Below, one piece after another: positions 31,073 to 41,570 of a stretch of DNA of 64,000 bases. Below the pieces are notes generated by a model. It saw only the letters and a list, made by a program, of their open reading frames with translations, was not told the DNA's origin and made no database searches. The position numbers and the translations under genes were made by a program. Numbering within the stretch: position 1 is the stretch's first letter; the number at the start of each line of letters is the position of its first letter. This DNA comes from Adiantum capillus-veneris (Eukaryota > Streptophyta > Polypodiopsida > Polypodiales > Pteridaceae), in contig CM043967.1 in the NCBI GenBank assembly GCA_014529385.2, positions 1,121,001 through 1,185,000 on the forward strand. The letters run 5' to 3'.

Positions 31073-31960
31073 ATGGCCGAATCACAAGATGGCATGAACT
31101 CTACTCCACCCGAGGACTCGATAGCAATTCTCAAAAAGCAGATGGCAGCACTTTCGACAAGCCTCGCATCAATCCATACTCGAATGCAGCAGTTACAGAT
31201 GCAAACCTCTGAACCGAACAAATCGAAGGTTTTCCAACTAAAACTTTCTCACCCAAAGCATGGTTTCTCAGAGGCAACTAGACACAAAGTATCTTCCTGT
31301 GAGCAGCAAAAGTCTCAGCATGAATATTCTTGGAAATGCTACAATTCTAAGCAACCAACTTCCTATCGGAATCATCAGCAACAAAAGTAGCAACATGAAG
31401 CTTCCAAAGGATCATCAACGATATTAAGATGGGCTTACTTAGTTGCAGATATATCTGACCCTAGTCGAGTACTCGGTCGTGAATGCAGAAACACTCGACA
31501 AGTTCCCCCTCGCGAGCCATGCCCTACATTTAAGTCTTTCTTGTCTGATGGTGATACACTTAAAGATTTATTGATCCTTTCCTTGTGCTAGAGGATCCTT
31601 CACAGGTCTAAGAGGCAACAGCTCCCTCGACCTCCCCCTTCTCAATTTGGAAGGCTTAATACCCGCTGAAACAGCTGAAAATTCAAAAGATTCCAGTTCT
31701 TGTGTGACAATGGACAAGCACAAAACCCCTTCTATGGCCGTGATCCAAGCAGAAAAAGTCGCCTCATCACCGCCCTTGAAGAATAAAGTCTTTGTCTCTG
31801 AACACATATCCAATGCAGTGGTGAATGATAATGCTTCAAACTTGAAGACTCCAGTCCTTACCTTTAGCGATGCAAAGGATAAATCAGATGCATACTCTTG
31901 CAGCACGACTTTAGTCGCTGCAATTGAATATTTGGACACAACTTGTTCCAGTGATAAACC
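31073..31960 (+). pseudogene. gag-like remnant, unclassified retroelement
   Basis: ATG at 31073 opens AESQDGMNSTPPEDSIAILK, then QMAALSTSLASIHTRMQQLQ, a heptad pattern typical of gag N-termini. Stops at 31388 and beyond break it. Later segments (LVADISDPSRVLGRECRN, then DKHKTPSMAVIQAEKVASSP in another frame) are open but match nothing I know. The 105-codon N-terminus and its position after repeat J are the only support. Confidence 0.4.
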
Positions 31961-31966
31961 TTACAG

Positions 31967-32562
31967 ATGGATATACCTTCAAGCACTACTCTGTCCCAGT
32001 CTACAACATCCGTTCAGGAGGATTTTACTTTTCCAAATAAACCAATGGAATGCCTTACAGATTTCCAACCAGTGATCATCACTCAACAGAAAATGCAAGT
32101 CAGTTTACAGATAGTTTCACTTGAAGCAGATAAAGATTCAATCTTTTCTTGGACAAAGCTCGAAGTCACAAAAGACCTCGACAAAGGCACTTATCAAGTT
32201 GCAGATATGATCAGTTTTCAGTTTGGCAAAATAGTCATGGTCACTAACAGTGCCATGACGTGGGATGGATATACCTTCAAGCACTACTCTGTCCCAGTCT
32301 ACAACATCCCTTCAGGAGAATTTTACTTTTCCAAATAAACCAATGGAATACCTTACAGATTTCCAACCAGTGATCATCACTCAACAGAAAACGTAAGTCA
32401 GTTTACAAATAGTTTCACTTGAAGCAGATAAAGATTCAATCTTTTCTTGGACAAAGCTCGAAGTTACAAAAGAATTTGACAAAGGCACTTATCAAGTTGC
32501 AGATATGATCAGTTTTCAGTTTGGCAAAATAGTCATGGTCGCTAACAGTGCCATGACGTGGG
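31967..32562 (+). repeat. Two tandem copies of a 298-bp unit
   Basis: Copy 1 is 31967-32264, copy 2 is 32265-32562, starting ATGGATATACCTTCAAGCAC. I count roughly a dozen substitutions and no gaps. The unit is 298 bp, not a multiple of three. In one frame it codes ADKDSIFSWTKLEVTKDLD and FQFGKIVMVTNSAMTWDGY, ending in FKHYSVPVYNIPSGEFYF across the junction. I do not recognise the protein. Confidence 0.85.
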
Positions 32563-33292
32563 ACTTAACAGAAAGAGCTTTGGATGCAGAAGCACTACAA
32601 CAATACATTTCCTTCTCCCGGAGTTTCAAGTATTACATCTACTCCTAGTTGCAGATACGCAAAGTGTCATGCCAAGGAGAACCCCTACGCTTGGATGGTC
32701 ACCACCCTTCGCTCAAGAGACGTGCCTCTTCGACAACTGGTCACACCCCTTTGCTCTACGGTTGCGACTCTTCGTCTATGGCTGCAGCTCCGCCGAAAGG
32801 ATGTGTTAGCAGCAAGCTAACATGGACACCATTTTTCGGAGTTCTCTTTGTAAAACACTTATTATTTTGATAAATCGGGAATATTGTAACTCTTATTTTC
32901 TCGGATAAACTCTGTAATTAATGAGCCGGGGCTACAAACTGCCAAATTGTATCAACCAGTCATTACCCATCTTTAATAGAACTCCCAGATTATTAGTTTT
33001 GACCACCAAAAACTTTGGCTAAGGTATAAAAGCAAATTTTATTAAGTTTTTGGATAAGAAATATACAGCGTGAGCTAACAGCGCTCACTCCTCTCCTTCT
33101 CGTGCTTCCTACTCCCTCTCCGGTTGTCACATTGCGATTGCGTTTGTTGCAGGCAACCGCACGTAAGACCTCTACGCATTGACGTAAGCAGTTCACAGTA
33201 TTTCGTAGCTTTTGGCATCGCCGACCCGTGGCCTAATTTCATCATAACTAGAAATTTACACTTTTAAATCGAATACTAAGCATAGGCGGGGT
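32563..33292. other. Unassigned spacer
   Basis: No gene recognised. There is a small hairpin (TGTTAGC / GCTAACA, about 32804-32822). AT-rich sequence leads to the tentative LTR of element H. Confidence 0.4.
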
Positions 33293-33707
33293 GTTGGGGC
33301 ATCATTGCTAAGCATTTAGATGCATTCTGAGTCGAAAACGACTAGGTCAAAAATCCATTGTTGTTAATAATCGCGATTTTGGAACTTGACCTAAAGTGGG
33401 GTTTGAGACCATAAGCATGTGTGCTTAGGTTTTCTTGTCTTAGAAGTTTCGTTACGTTTGGATGTCATTTGATATTGTAACGGATGTGATTTGTTTGCCG
33501 ATGAGCGATTGGCTTTTGATGATTTCAGTCACTTGAGTGTAGCTTGAGTTAGATGCGAGTTGTTAGTTATTTTCTGAGAGATTGACAACCTCTTGTAGCC
33601 TCTATGCACTAGTCGAGTCAGCTTCATTCCACGGTTTGACAAATTAATCGTGATTCTCGCTAATACTGCAATAAGATAGGATGGTGAGGTTAGACATGCG
33701 TCCCACA
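33293..33707 (+). repeat. Tentative 5' LTR of element H
   Basis: Starts TGTTGGGGCATCATTG and ends GCGTCCCACA, directly before the primer site. The start is uncertain because no second LTR is available. It contains a partial copy of the TCGCGA-centred palindrome at 33363-33379. Confidence 0.45.
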
Positions 33708-33708
33708 T

Positions 33709-33727
33709 TTGGCGCCGCTGCCAGGGA
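33709..33727 (+). promoter_or_regulatory. Primer binding site of element H
   Basis: TTGGCGCCGCTGCCAGGGA, the TGGCGCC-type primer site known from Tat/Athila-like plant gypsy elements. I do not assert which tRNA. Confidence 0.7.
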
Positions 33728-33730
33728 TCG

Positions 33731-35103
33731 AAGAGACCTAAACTAAAGAAAAACACGAGCGTCTTGTATAGTTGTCCTTTAACTTCCTCTAGGTTCGCCT
33801 AGAGTTCAAAACTTTCTTGTAGAAACCGCTTAAGATTGTCGTCTTTTGCTGTGTAGAGGTAACTTGGAAGTAATCGTACTTGCTGAGTGCCTTAAGGATT
33901 GTAGTATTGTAGAAATAGATTAGGATTTTGAGAATGATTGGTAGACGAGACAAGTCTTAAGATCAGTGCTCAGAAAAACATAAAACACAAGAAAACGAGT
34001 GTTTATGGACACTTCCACCACCCCCATTGCATGAGAATCTAGAGGTAGGGTAAGTAGAATCCGAGGTGGACTTCAGGACATTGCCCTCTCTGAAAGAATC
34101 AAGTGTGAGTTGTTATTGGAAGTTGCAGAATTTCAGGTCTACGGCTAGAAATAGCTCGAAAGGATTCAAAACCACTCAATCCGACTGGAGAGTAAGCTTA
34201 AGAGTTGTCTGAACGAGTTGGTAAGCTCAAAGACACTTTGAGGTAAAATTTTCGAGAGTTGGCCAAAACTCAGGTTATTTACTTTTTCTTGACATTTTAG
34301 GCCAAATTAAGTTTTGACTTGATTCATAGGCTTAAAATAGCTCATGTAAAGACTGTCTTTGACAAAATTGCAAAAAAGTGTTCATTTCAAGCCTCAAGTT
34401 AATAATCGCGATTATTAACTTTCTGCTCTAAATTAACCAAGGTTCTAACCATTGACTCATTGCATGTGTACAAACAACTTTTGTAAAGGCCCAAGAGATT
34501 TGGATCACTAAACTGGCAAAAAACTGGGTGAAAACTAAAGTTTATACTGACTTTTTGAATCTTGAGTGTGAATTGAAGGAAAATTTATCCAAACTTATTG
34601 AAACTTGTCCAGAAACTTTAACAGGTTGTATACTTGCTAAACCCATCAAAAAAGTGCAAAAAACTGACAAAAGTAAATAATCGCGATTATTTACTTCTGC
34701 TATTAAGAGACATTAATTTTGACTTTTGAGCTTATATAGTGTTAGACCAACATAATATAAAGCCACAGGGCAATTTTGGGTTCAATCGGATGAAAATTGG
34801 TACAGATACACTCAATTTACAGGTTGCAGATCAAACCTTTAAATTTTTGCTAAAGTCGAATTTGGAAGTCAAATTTTGACTCCCTTAGGTCAATTTGAAG
34901 TGATACACAGAGACCAATCACGAGAGTAGCAAAAACTCTACTGTCTTTATAGAAGAATAGCTAACTTGATCAAATTTGTACAGGAATTAGGTTGCAAAGA
35001 CGAGGAATCAGTGGCTTGACAGAAAGTTGCAATCGAATCAAGTGAAAATTGACAACAAGTCAATCCAAAGATGAGTACTCTATCCAGGGCTTCATAAGTC
35101 TAT
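33731..35103 (+). other. Long leader of element H with palindromes
   Basis: Non-coding, AT-rich. It contains two perfect palindromes sharing the core AATAATCGCGATTATT: 34398-34419 (22 bp) and 34671-34696 (26 bp). The left LTR has a partial third copy. Confidence 0.7.
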
Positions 35104-36540
35104 ATGAACCTTAGATCTAGTCGTGTACTAGGAAATCAGGGCATACTCGGAGAAACCTCCAGTAGAGTGTCCACCGAAGAAAGCATGAATCAAGGCAATT
35201 CCTTGCATACAATTCCTGAAGAAGTCTCAGACACTTTTTCAGATTCAACATCCGAAATGTCTTCTTACTCGACTCACTCGGAAACTGGAACAACAGTGCG
35301 CTATAAGCATATACTCTCTTTTTACAAGACTAACCGTCATGGAGCCCAGGTTTACTTGGACCCTAACGAGGAGTATGCTATTCGCATTGATGACCATAGT
35401 ATTGAGTTCGAAGAAGAGATTAGAGCAAACAAACAAGAAAAAATGTACACGGACAAAAACGGAACTCAGTATTTATAAGTCGAAAACCTGATGTGATAGA
35501 CAAATGGGGGTTAGAAGTAAACACCATAATCCCAGATATGTCAGCAAAAAAAAGACCACCAATTTTAGAATTCGAGGGATACAATCAAGTAGACTTGAAG
35601 CCTTTGAAACGGCTTAGTACGGATAATCCGAGGATCGAAGTCTATTCTTGGGAAGATAAAAACATAAAAGATCTTTTGTGGACTTCTCATGGCAAACCAG
35701 GACAATTAACAACCATGAAGATCATCTATATCTTCAATATTAAAAATAAGGGATCAGCAGATCTACCAACTTACCTGTTTAGGGATTGTTATAACAACAA
35801 CTTCGTTATGATGACTCTTGACGAGGTAGAACAAACCAAATACCAAGGGTATTCCATACGAGATTGGATATTGGAACAAGGACCAGAAACAATTCCAAGA
35901 GATGAACACCGTGAGAGATTATCTGAGAGTAATGCGAAGAAACCAAAAACCATCTCATCACGTAGAAAACCGGGTGACATTAAGGTCAGTCCAGGGCTAC
36001 ACGAGTCACTATTTCCAACTGCCAGGAGACAGGGAGTTGAACCAAACAGACGCGTCAGCCCAGCTGATTTTCAAAAATGGGTCAGAAAATACAGTGGATC
36101 AGGGGATCCATACGACCACTTAGCAAGCTTTAAGTAAGTGCTAAGAGCAGAGCGTATATTCGATTTCCATACTCAATTCGAGGGGTTTGGAATGACATTA
36201 GAAGGAAAAGCATTGACATGGTTCCAAAACATTCCACCAAGGTCAATCATGGACTTAAACACATTAGCTCAAGGATTTGTAGCTGCTTGTTCCAAAACGG
36301 GGATCAAACATAATACGATAGCTCAAATCTACAGCTTTAAATAGAAACATGGTGAGTCTATTAGGGATTGTGCAACTCGAATGAAACAATACATTGCCAG
36401 ATGCTCAGGGCCAGAGATACCTGCAGAAGAAGGACTTGTATCTTTATTTCAAGAGGGACTGCTAAACAAAGAACTTCATGCTATACTCTATAGTAAGAAG
36501 CATACCACCCCAGAAGAGTGTGTCAGATGCTATTGACTTA
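35104..36540 (+). pseudogene. gag of element H
   Basis: ATG at 35104 starts NLRSSRVLGNQGILGETSSR. The capsid region further on reads QKWVRKYSGSGDPYDHLASF, ERIFDFHTQFEGFGMTLEGK, ALTWFQNIPPRSIMDLNTLA and FVAACSKTGI. This matches the retrotransposon gag core (Y-x-G-x-x-D-P-x-x-H, then L-x-G-x-A-x-x-W). Stops interrupt at 35476, 36135 (TAA after FK) and 36342 (TAG after FK). At the last two, Gln would fit the context, so single C-to-T changes could explain them. Confidence 0.75.
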
Positions 36541-37260
36541 GGAGACAATTGCGAAATTTTCAACGAAGAAGATGTCTATAAGGATAACCAAAGCGAGAAG
36601 ACAGCATCCACTACAGTAATGGTAGAAGGAAATTGGTATAATCCACACCCACCACCAATAGAAGAAACAGTGACTTATGCTCCACCAAAGCTCGCACCAA
36701 TGTATTATGTAGCTAATCAAGGTGTCAGACCTCCCATGGTAAGACCCATGATGAAGCCAAGAACAAAAAACTGTCATAATTGTGGTGCTGATGATCATTG
36801 GAAAAATGAATGTCCAGAGCTTGACAAAAATCTCAAACCAATTGAAGCCTATTGCATACAATGTTGCAAAAAGGGAGGACATTTTCCGGAAGATTGTCCT
36901 AAAAATCCTTTGAACAAGGGTAAAACGATAGTAAATGTAGTCCAAGTGATACCTAGTAGCTCATCAGAGAGTGAACCGATTGTTCCAATCAAGGTAATCA
37001 CTAGAGCCCAAGCCAAGAAAAAGAAACACAACTCCTCTGATGATTCGGAAAATACTAAAGTTTCCTCTCAAAGAATCAAAAGAAGCAGAAGCAAAAGATA
37101 TGAGATGAGAAAACAAAAACAACAGGTTGAAATCGAGGAGAAAACAAGAAAACTATTCCAGGAAAAGTTGAAAGAAACTAGAAGTGAACTCAAGGAAACG
37201 ACCGTGCAATCTGGAGGATCCATTCTGGTTGATAAAATTTTTGAACCAATTAAATTTTAA
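36478..37260 (+). pseudogene. gag C-terminus of element H with two zinc knuckles
   Basis: CHNCGADDHWKNEC (36772-36813) and CIQCCKKGGHFPEDC (about 36853-36897) are consecutive knuckles; the second has one extra residue between the cysteines. A Lys/Arg-rich coiled stretch follows (SKRYEMRKQKQQVEIEEKTR), then a stop. Double knuckles occur in some plant gypsy groups. Confidence 0.8.
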
Positions 37261-37906
37261 TGCTGCCTTGGAAGCTTCTCAAGCAGGACTTAAAGCAGGA
37301 CAAAACATGGAAAACAAATGGAAAAACTATCCTTCTCCAGATATGGAAGCAGCTAAACTGGAACCTTATCAAAATTTGGTAAGAATCACGCAAGAAATGC
37401 TGGAAAAACAAAAACCCGAGCTTGAAAGTATCGCAAAATCTGAAGAGCTTGTGGTAAAAGAGACGAAAGAAAAACCTAATGTGGTGGCAAAACCCCACCT
37501 TGACACAAAAGAACCAGAACTTATAGTGCCTAACAGCAAAGATGCCTTAGACGGAACTCCATTCGTAGAGGAAGACTGGGCAGGACACTTATGGGAAAAA
37601 GTGAGAGAGATGAATGATGGGAGCCTAACTCTAAAGTCAGCTCCTATAGAGGAAGTCTGGTTGGATAACCTACCTTCTAATATGAACATGGATGTACAAT
37701 CCTTGTACGGGGATTACGGATCGGAAGCTTCAGGAATGTCGAAACCATTGACCTTGAAAACATTACCTTCTTACTTGGGAGATAACGAAGATGAATCCAT
37801 CATGTGCAAGACCACTCAAGTAAAAAGAGCTGAACAGACCCTAGAAGTAGACAACATTCATTCAATCATGTCTACACCTATCCAATGCACTCTTACATTG
37901 GGATAA
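37184..37906 (+). pseudogene. gag-protease spacer of element H
   Basis: A 240-codon open frame without a known domain. It is acidic, with LESIAKSEELVVKETKEK and WAGHLWEKVREMNDGSLTLK. It sits between the knuckles and protease 1, so it is probably part of the gag-pol spacer in a shifted frame. Confidence 0.5.
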
Positions 37907-37960
37907 TTGTTCAAACTCAGACCATACTTGTGGAATGATTTATAGAAAACCCTAGAGAAC

Positions 37961-38395
37961 GTGGGGATAACTGGGTTAATCTCAAAAAATATGGAAAATT
38001 TGAAAAATGAAATGGAAAACAAAGAGATTCGATCTGTTCCCATGAACAAAGTCGGAGAATATTACGAAGGGAAAGAAGGAAACACCACCCTCCCAATGAA
38101 ATATAATGACATTGAAACCATGGCAATACTGGATAGTGGAGCTGGTATAGCCATAGCCACTAAAGCAGTATGGGAATCCTGGGAAAAGCCAACCATTAGA
38201 CAAATTCGAATAAAATTGCAATTGGCTGACGGACACATTGAGAGACCATTAGGGCTTCTTGAAAAAGTGATAGTCAATTCCTATGAAATTGAATATCAAC
38301 ACACTTTTGCCATAGTAGACTTTGAGAAAAAACTCAACTATGAGATCATATTAGGAAGACCTTTCATGCGACAGGTACAGTTTATCTAAGATTGG
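37961..38395 (+). pseudogene. Protease 1 of element H (retropepsin, canonical position)
   Basis: Cleaves the polyprotein. MAILDSGAGIAIATKAVWES carries the active-site D-S-G at 38132-38140. The flap region is IRIKLQLADGHIERPLGL, and NYEIILGRPFMRQ is the conserved LG-RPF strand. A stop follows the domain (38387); the frame resumes at 38396 with DWGNNDLYLKQV. It lies directly before RT as usual. Confidence 0.85.
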
Positions 38396-38413
38396 GGAAA
38401 CAATGATCTATAC

Positions 38414-38800
38414 TTGAAGCAAGTGGGATCTATAACAAGAGTAAATCTAAAAGATCACACTTATAGAGACGTTTTGAAAACACCCATCCAAGAGTTTGAA
38501 TTAGTCTCTTCGGCTGAAACTAAACTCCCATCCTGGTTAAACAAAGACGCTCCTATTTGGATGTGTGAAGCTTCAAAAAACGGAAGCTTAAGACGAGAAG
38601 AATGTATCCTAGAAAGGGACTGCACAGACGAAGCTTATGTACCTGAACCCTTTCCAGAGCATTAGTTTGAGCCATTCAAGTGGACTCAAATTTTAGCGAC
38701 AATGGATATACGTGTGAATACGTCTATGCCTACTCAATTTTGCAATGAGGATGGCTACGACATAATTCCCATCCAAATGATTTCAATCCTCAACATTGAA
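38414..38800 (+). pseudogene. Protease-RT spacer of element H
   Basis: Open from 38414 to 38665: DHTYRDVLKTPIQEFELVSS and PSWLNKDAPIWMCEASKNGS. A stop then leads to further open sequence up to the RT frame. There is no catalytic motif. Confidence 0.5.
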
Positions 38801-39705
38801 GACGACGATAGAAGATGGTAAGGATGTAATGCATGTTCTATCCCATTACAAAAGGTATACTCTCCAAGATCGGAAAATTATAGTCGAACAACCTGTTAGG
38901 GAACTGCGAAAACGGGGCGAGTCTTACGAAGGGCCTGAAAACGCTAAAAAGATAGACTTGGCTGAACCAGGAGAACAGCCTAGACTTGCTTACATTGCGA
39001 ATGACCTAACAGAAGAAGAAGAAAAGCTTTTGCTAAGCTTGTTAAAAGAATATCGAGATATCGTCACTTGGTCTTACAAGGATCTCAAGGATATTGATCC
39101 TGAAATCTATCAACATACAATACCCATGAGAGATGATGCGAAACCAAGTAGACAGAGACCATACACGTATAACGAAACATTTGTCAGGAAGATAAAAGAA
39201 GAGATTGAAAAACTAAAGGAAGCCGAATTTATTTACGAAATTGAACACACAGATTGGGTGTCTCCAATTGTGGTAGTACCCAAGAAGAATGAAAAGTTAC
39301 GAGTGTGTGTTAAAGGTGAATGCAGCTACCATTAGAGACAACTTTCCTCTTCCAATAACTGAGCATGTTTTAGAACGAGCTGCACGAAAAGAAACTTACA
39401 GCTTCTTAGACGGCTTTTCGGGATACAATCAACTTTTGGTTGACCCAAAAGATCAGCATAAAACTGCTTTTGCAACAGAATGGGGTATATTTGCCAATCG
39501 GGTTATGCCGTTTGGGTTAACTAATGCTCCAACCACGTTTCAAAGGTTGATGAGCCATGCTTTCAAAGAATATCTTAGGAAATTCTTAGGAGTATATATG
39601 GATGATCTATACGTACATTCATCAATCCGGGCTGATCATTTTGAACACATCAAAAAGGTATTCGAAAAATTAGACTTTATAAGATTTGCTTAAATCTTGA
39701 AAAGT
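38796..39705 (+). pseudogene. Reverse transcriptase of element H
   Basis: Frame 1 (38796-39335) has the N-terminal fingers: IYQHTIPMRDDAKPSRQRPY, then SPIVVVPKKNEKLRVCV. After a frameshift at about 39312 it continues as NAATIRDNFPLPITEHVLER, SFLDGFSGYNQLLVDPKD, MPFGLTNAPTTFQRLM and YMDDLYVHSS (YMDD at 39595-39606). All catalytic Asp residues are kept. It is cut by a second frame change at about 39690. Confidence 0.9.
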
Positions 39706-40400
39706 GCACATTCATGGGTAGACAAGGAAAAATTATTGGACATATAGTGTCTTAAAATGGCATAGCTATTGATATTGAGAAGATTCATGTCATTGCAGAT
39801 TTGCCTAGACCAACAACAGTAAAGGGGGTACAAGCCTTCATGAGACATTGTGGATATTACCGAAGGTTCATCTACATGTACGCTATAATTACAAAGCCTA
39901 TGTATAGCTTGATTATGCACTTTGAATAGACCGAGGCATGTGAAAAATCCTTCATGAAGCTTAAGCAAGTTCTCACCTCAGCTCCAATATTGAAAGCACC
40001 AGATTGGAATAAGATATTCCACGTACATGTATGCTTCCAATTTTGCTATAGGTTGTATACTAGCTCAACTAGGAGACGAGAAAATTGACTTTCCTATTTC
40101 TTATGCTAGCCGACAATTGAACATGGCAGAAAATAATTACACCACCACCGAAAGGGAAGGATTAGAAATGATCTATGCCGTTAAAAAGTATAGACATTAC
40201 CTATTAGCCAACAAGTTTGTGTTCTTTGTGGACCACCAAGCTTTGTTGTATTTGGTCAACAAGCCATGCAGCACACGTAGAATAGTGAGATGTTCATCAT
40301 TCTTCTCGAGTTTAATTTCACTGTGGTTGTAAAAAAAGGCACTACACATCAACGAGCAATCATTTATCAAGGATTGTTTCAGGAGAATCACCTAAAGAGG
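39700..40400 (+). pseudogene. RT connection and RNase H of element H
   Basis: After RT: GHIVS, a stop at 39753, then LPRPTTVKGVQAFMRHCGYY, with another stop at 39927 where Trp would fit (FE*TEACEKSF). RNase H follows as YASNFAIGCILAQLGDEKID, AENNYTTTEREGLEMIYAVK, FVFFVDHQALLYLVNK. The catalytic D/E/D pattern is present. The first Asp lies at a frameshift (HVH/CFQ at about 40028). Confidence 0.8.
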
Positions 40401-40426
40401 TAGACGATGATCTACCAGATGCCTAT

Positions 40427-40790
40427 TTGTTCTCTATGGAAATGATACGTAGATGGTCGGAAGACATTGTATCATTGATGACAATAGCTCAAGTGGATTC
40501 ACAAATACCACTTCCTATCACGATCAGATTAATCGAGCAATCAGCTATGTATCAATTACTAGCTGGTAGGCTATACAAAAGGAATCGAAACGGGGTATTG
40601 CTTTTATGCATTAATCCTGAAGAAAAAGAACAGTACTTAAGTCAAACACATGTTACCATAGTAGGACTTCACTTTGCGGAAGACCAAACGATGCAATGAA
40701 TCTTGAGACTTGGAGTATTTTGGCCGACTATGAGGAGAGATGTTCGATCTTTTGTAAAGGATTGCCCTCAATGTCAAAAACAAACACCCA
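40427..40790 (+). pseudogene. Integrase H2C2 zinc-binding segment 1 of element H
   Basis: LYKRNRNGVLLLCINPEEKE, then THVTIVGLHFAEDQTMQ, a TGA stop at 40697, LRLGVFWPTMRRDVRSFVKD and CPQCQK. The His, His, Cys, Cys spacing is that of the integrase N-terminal zinc-binding domain. Arg (CGA) would fit at the stop. A second complete H2C2 segment follows instead of the integrase core. Confidence 0.8.
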
Positions 40791-40859
40791 TACCTCATGT
40801 AACATTGTTTCAGATGTCACCTGTTCCTAAGTGGAGTAATTATCTCCTTACTTACTTAT

Positions 40860-41230
40860 CGAGCCAAACATTTCCTGAGGATATGAGTAAACGCCATCAA
40901 AGAGCAATTGAAACTGAAGCAAAAGAATATGCTCTTATTGGGAACCAATTGTATCGGAGAGGTAAAGATCAACATTTGCGTCTTTGTGCAAATAAAAACG
41001 AGTATATTCCGATTATAGAACAAGTACATGCTAGATTAGCTGGAGGTCACTTTTCTAGTGAAACCACCGCAAGAGCAATCTTGATGGCAGGCATATGGTG
41101 GCCAATACTTTTTGCAGATGCCAAAGAATATGTTCGAAGGTGTGATGCTTGTCAACGAGAAAAAATGCCAACACGAGTAGATAGCATGTCCTTAAGACCA
41201 ATGATGGGGGCTAGAGCTTTCGCAAAATAG
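40860..41230 (+). pseudogene. Integrase H2C2 zinc-binding segment 2 of element H
   Basis: Same layout again: ALIGNQLYRRGKDQHLRLCA, QVHARLAGGHFSSETTARAI, MAGIWWPILFADAKEYVRRC, DACQREK. It aligns with segment 1 over about 75 residues but is clearly diverged, so the two are not a recent tandem copy. It leads into the integrase core, after a TAG at 41228 where Trp is expected (FAK*GIDFVG). Confidence 0.8.
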
Positions 41231-41570
41231 GGTATAGATTTTGTTGGATCAATACAGCCACCTGCTTATAGAACCCAAGCTCAATATATCATTGTAGCTA
41301 CGGACTATTTGACCAAGTGGACCGACGCTAAAGCAACTCAAAAGAATGATGTCATAACCACTGCTGCATTCTTATATGAGTATGTCTTCATGAGATATGG
41401 ACTGCCATTAGAAATTGTCAGTGATCGGGGAACTCATTTCCTCAATGATAATCGAGTATTTGCTTAATGAGTTTATGGTCATCCATAACAAATCAGCTCC
41501 CTATCACCACAAGCAAACGGACAAGCTGAGCATACGAATAAAATTCTTAGCTCGGTACTAACTAAAGTGG
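41231..41570 (+). pseudogene. Integrase catalytic core of element H
   Basis: GIDFVGSIQPP, IIVATDYLTKW (first Asp), GLPLEIVSDRGTHFLND (second Asp), then after a frame change at about 41455, SAPYHPQANGQAEHTNKIL-like sequence (catalytic Glu), with a short deletion. The DD35E triad is visible. Confidence 0.8.
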
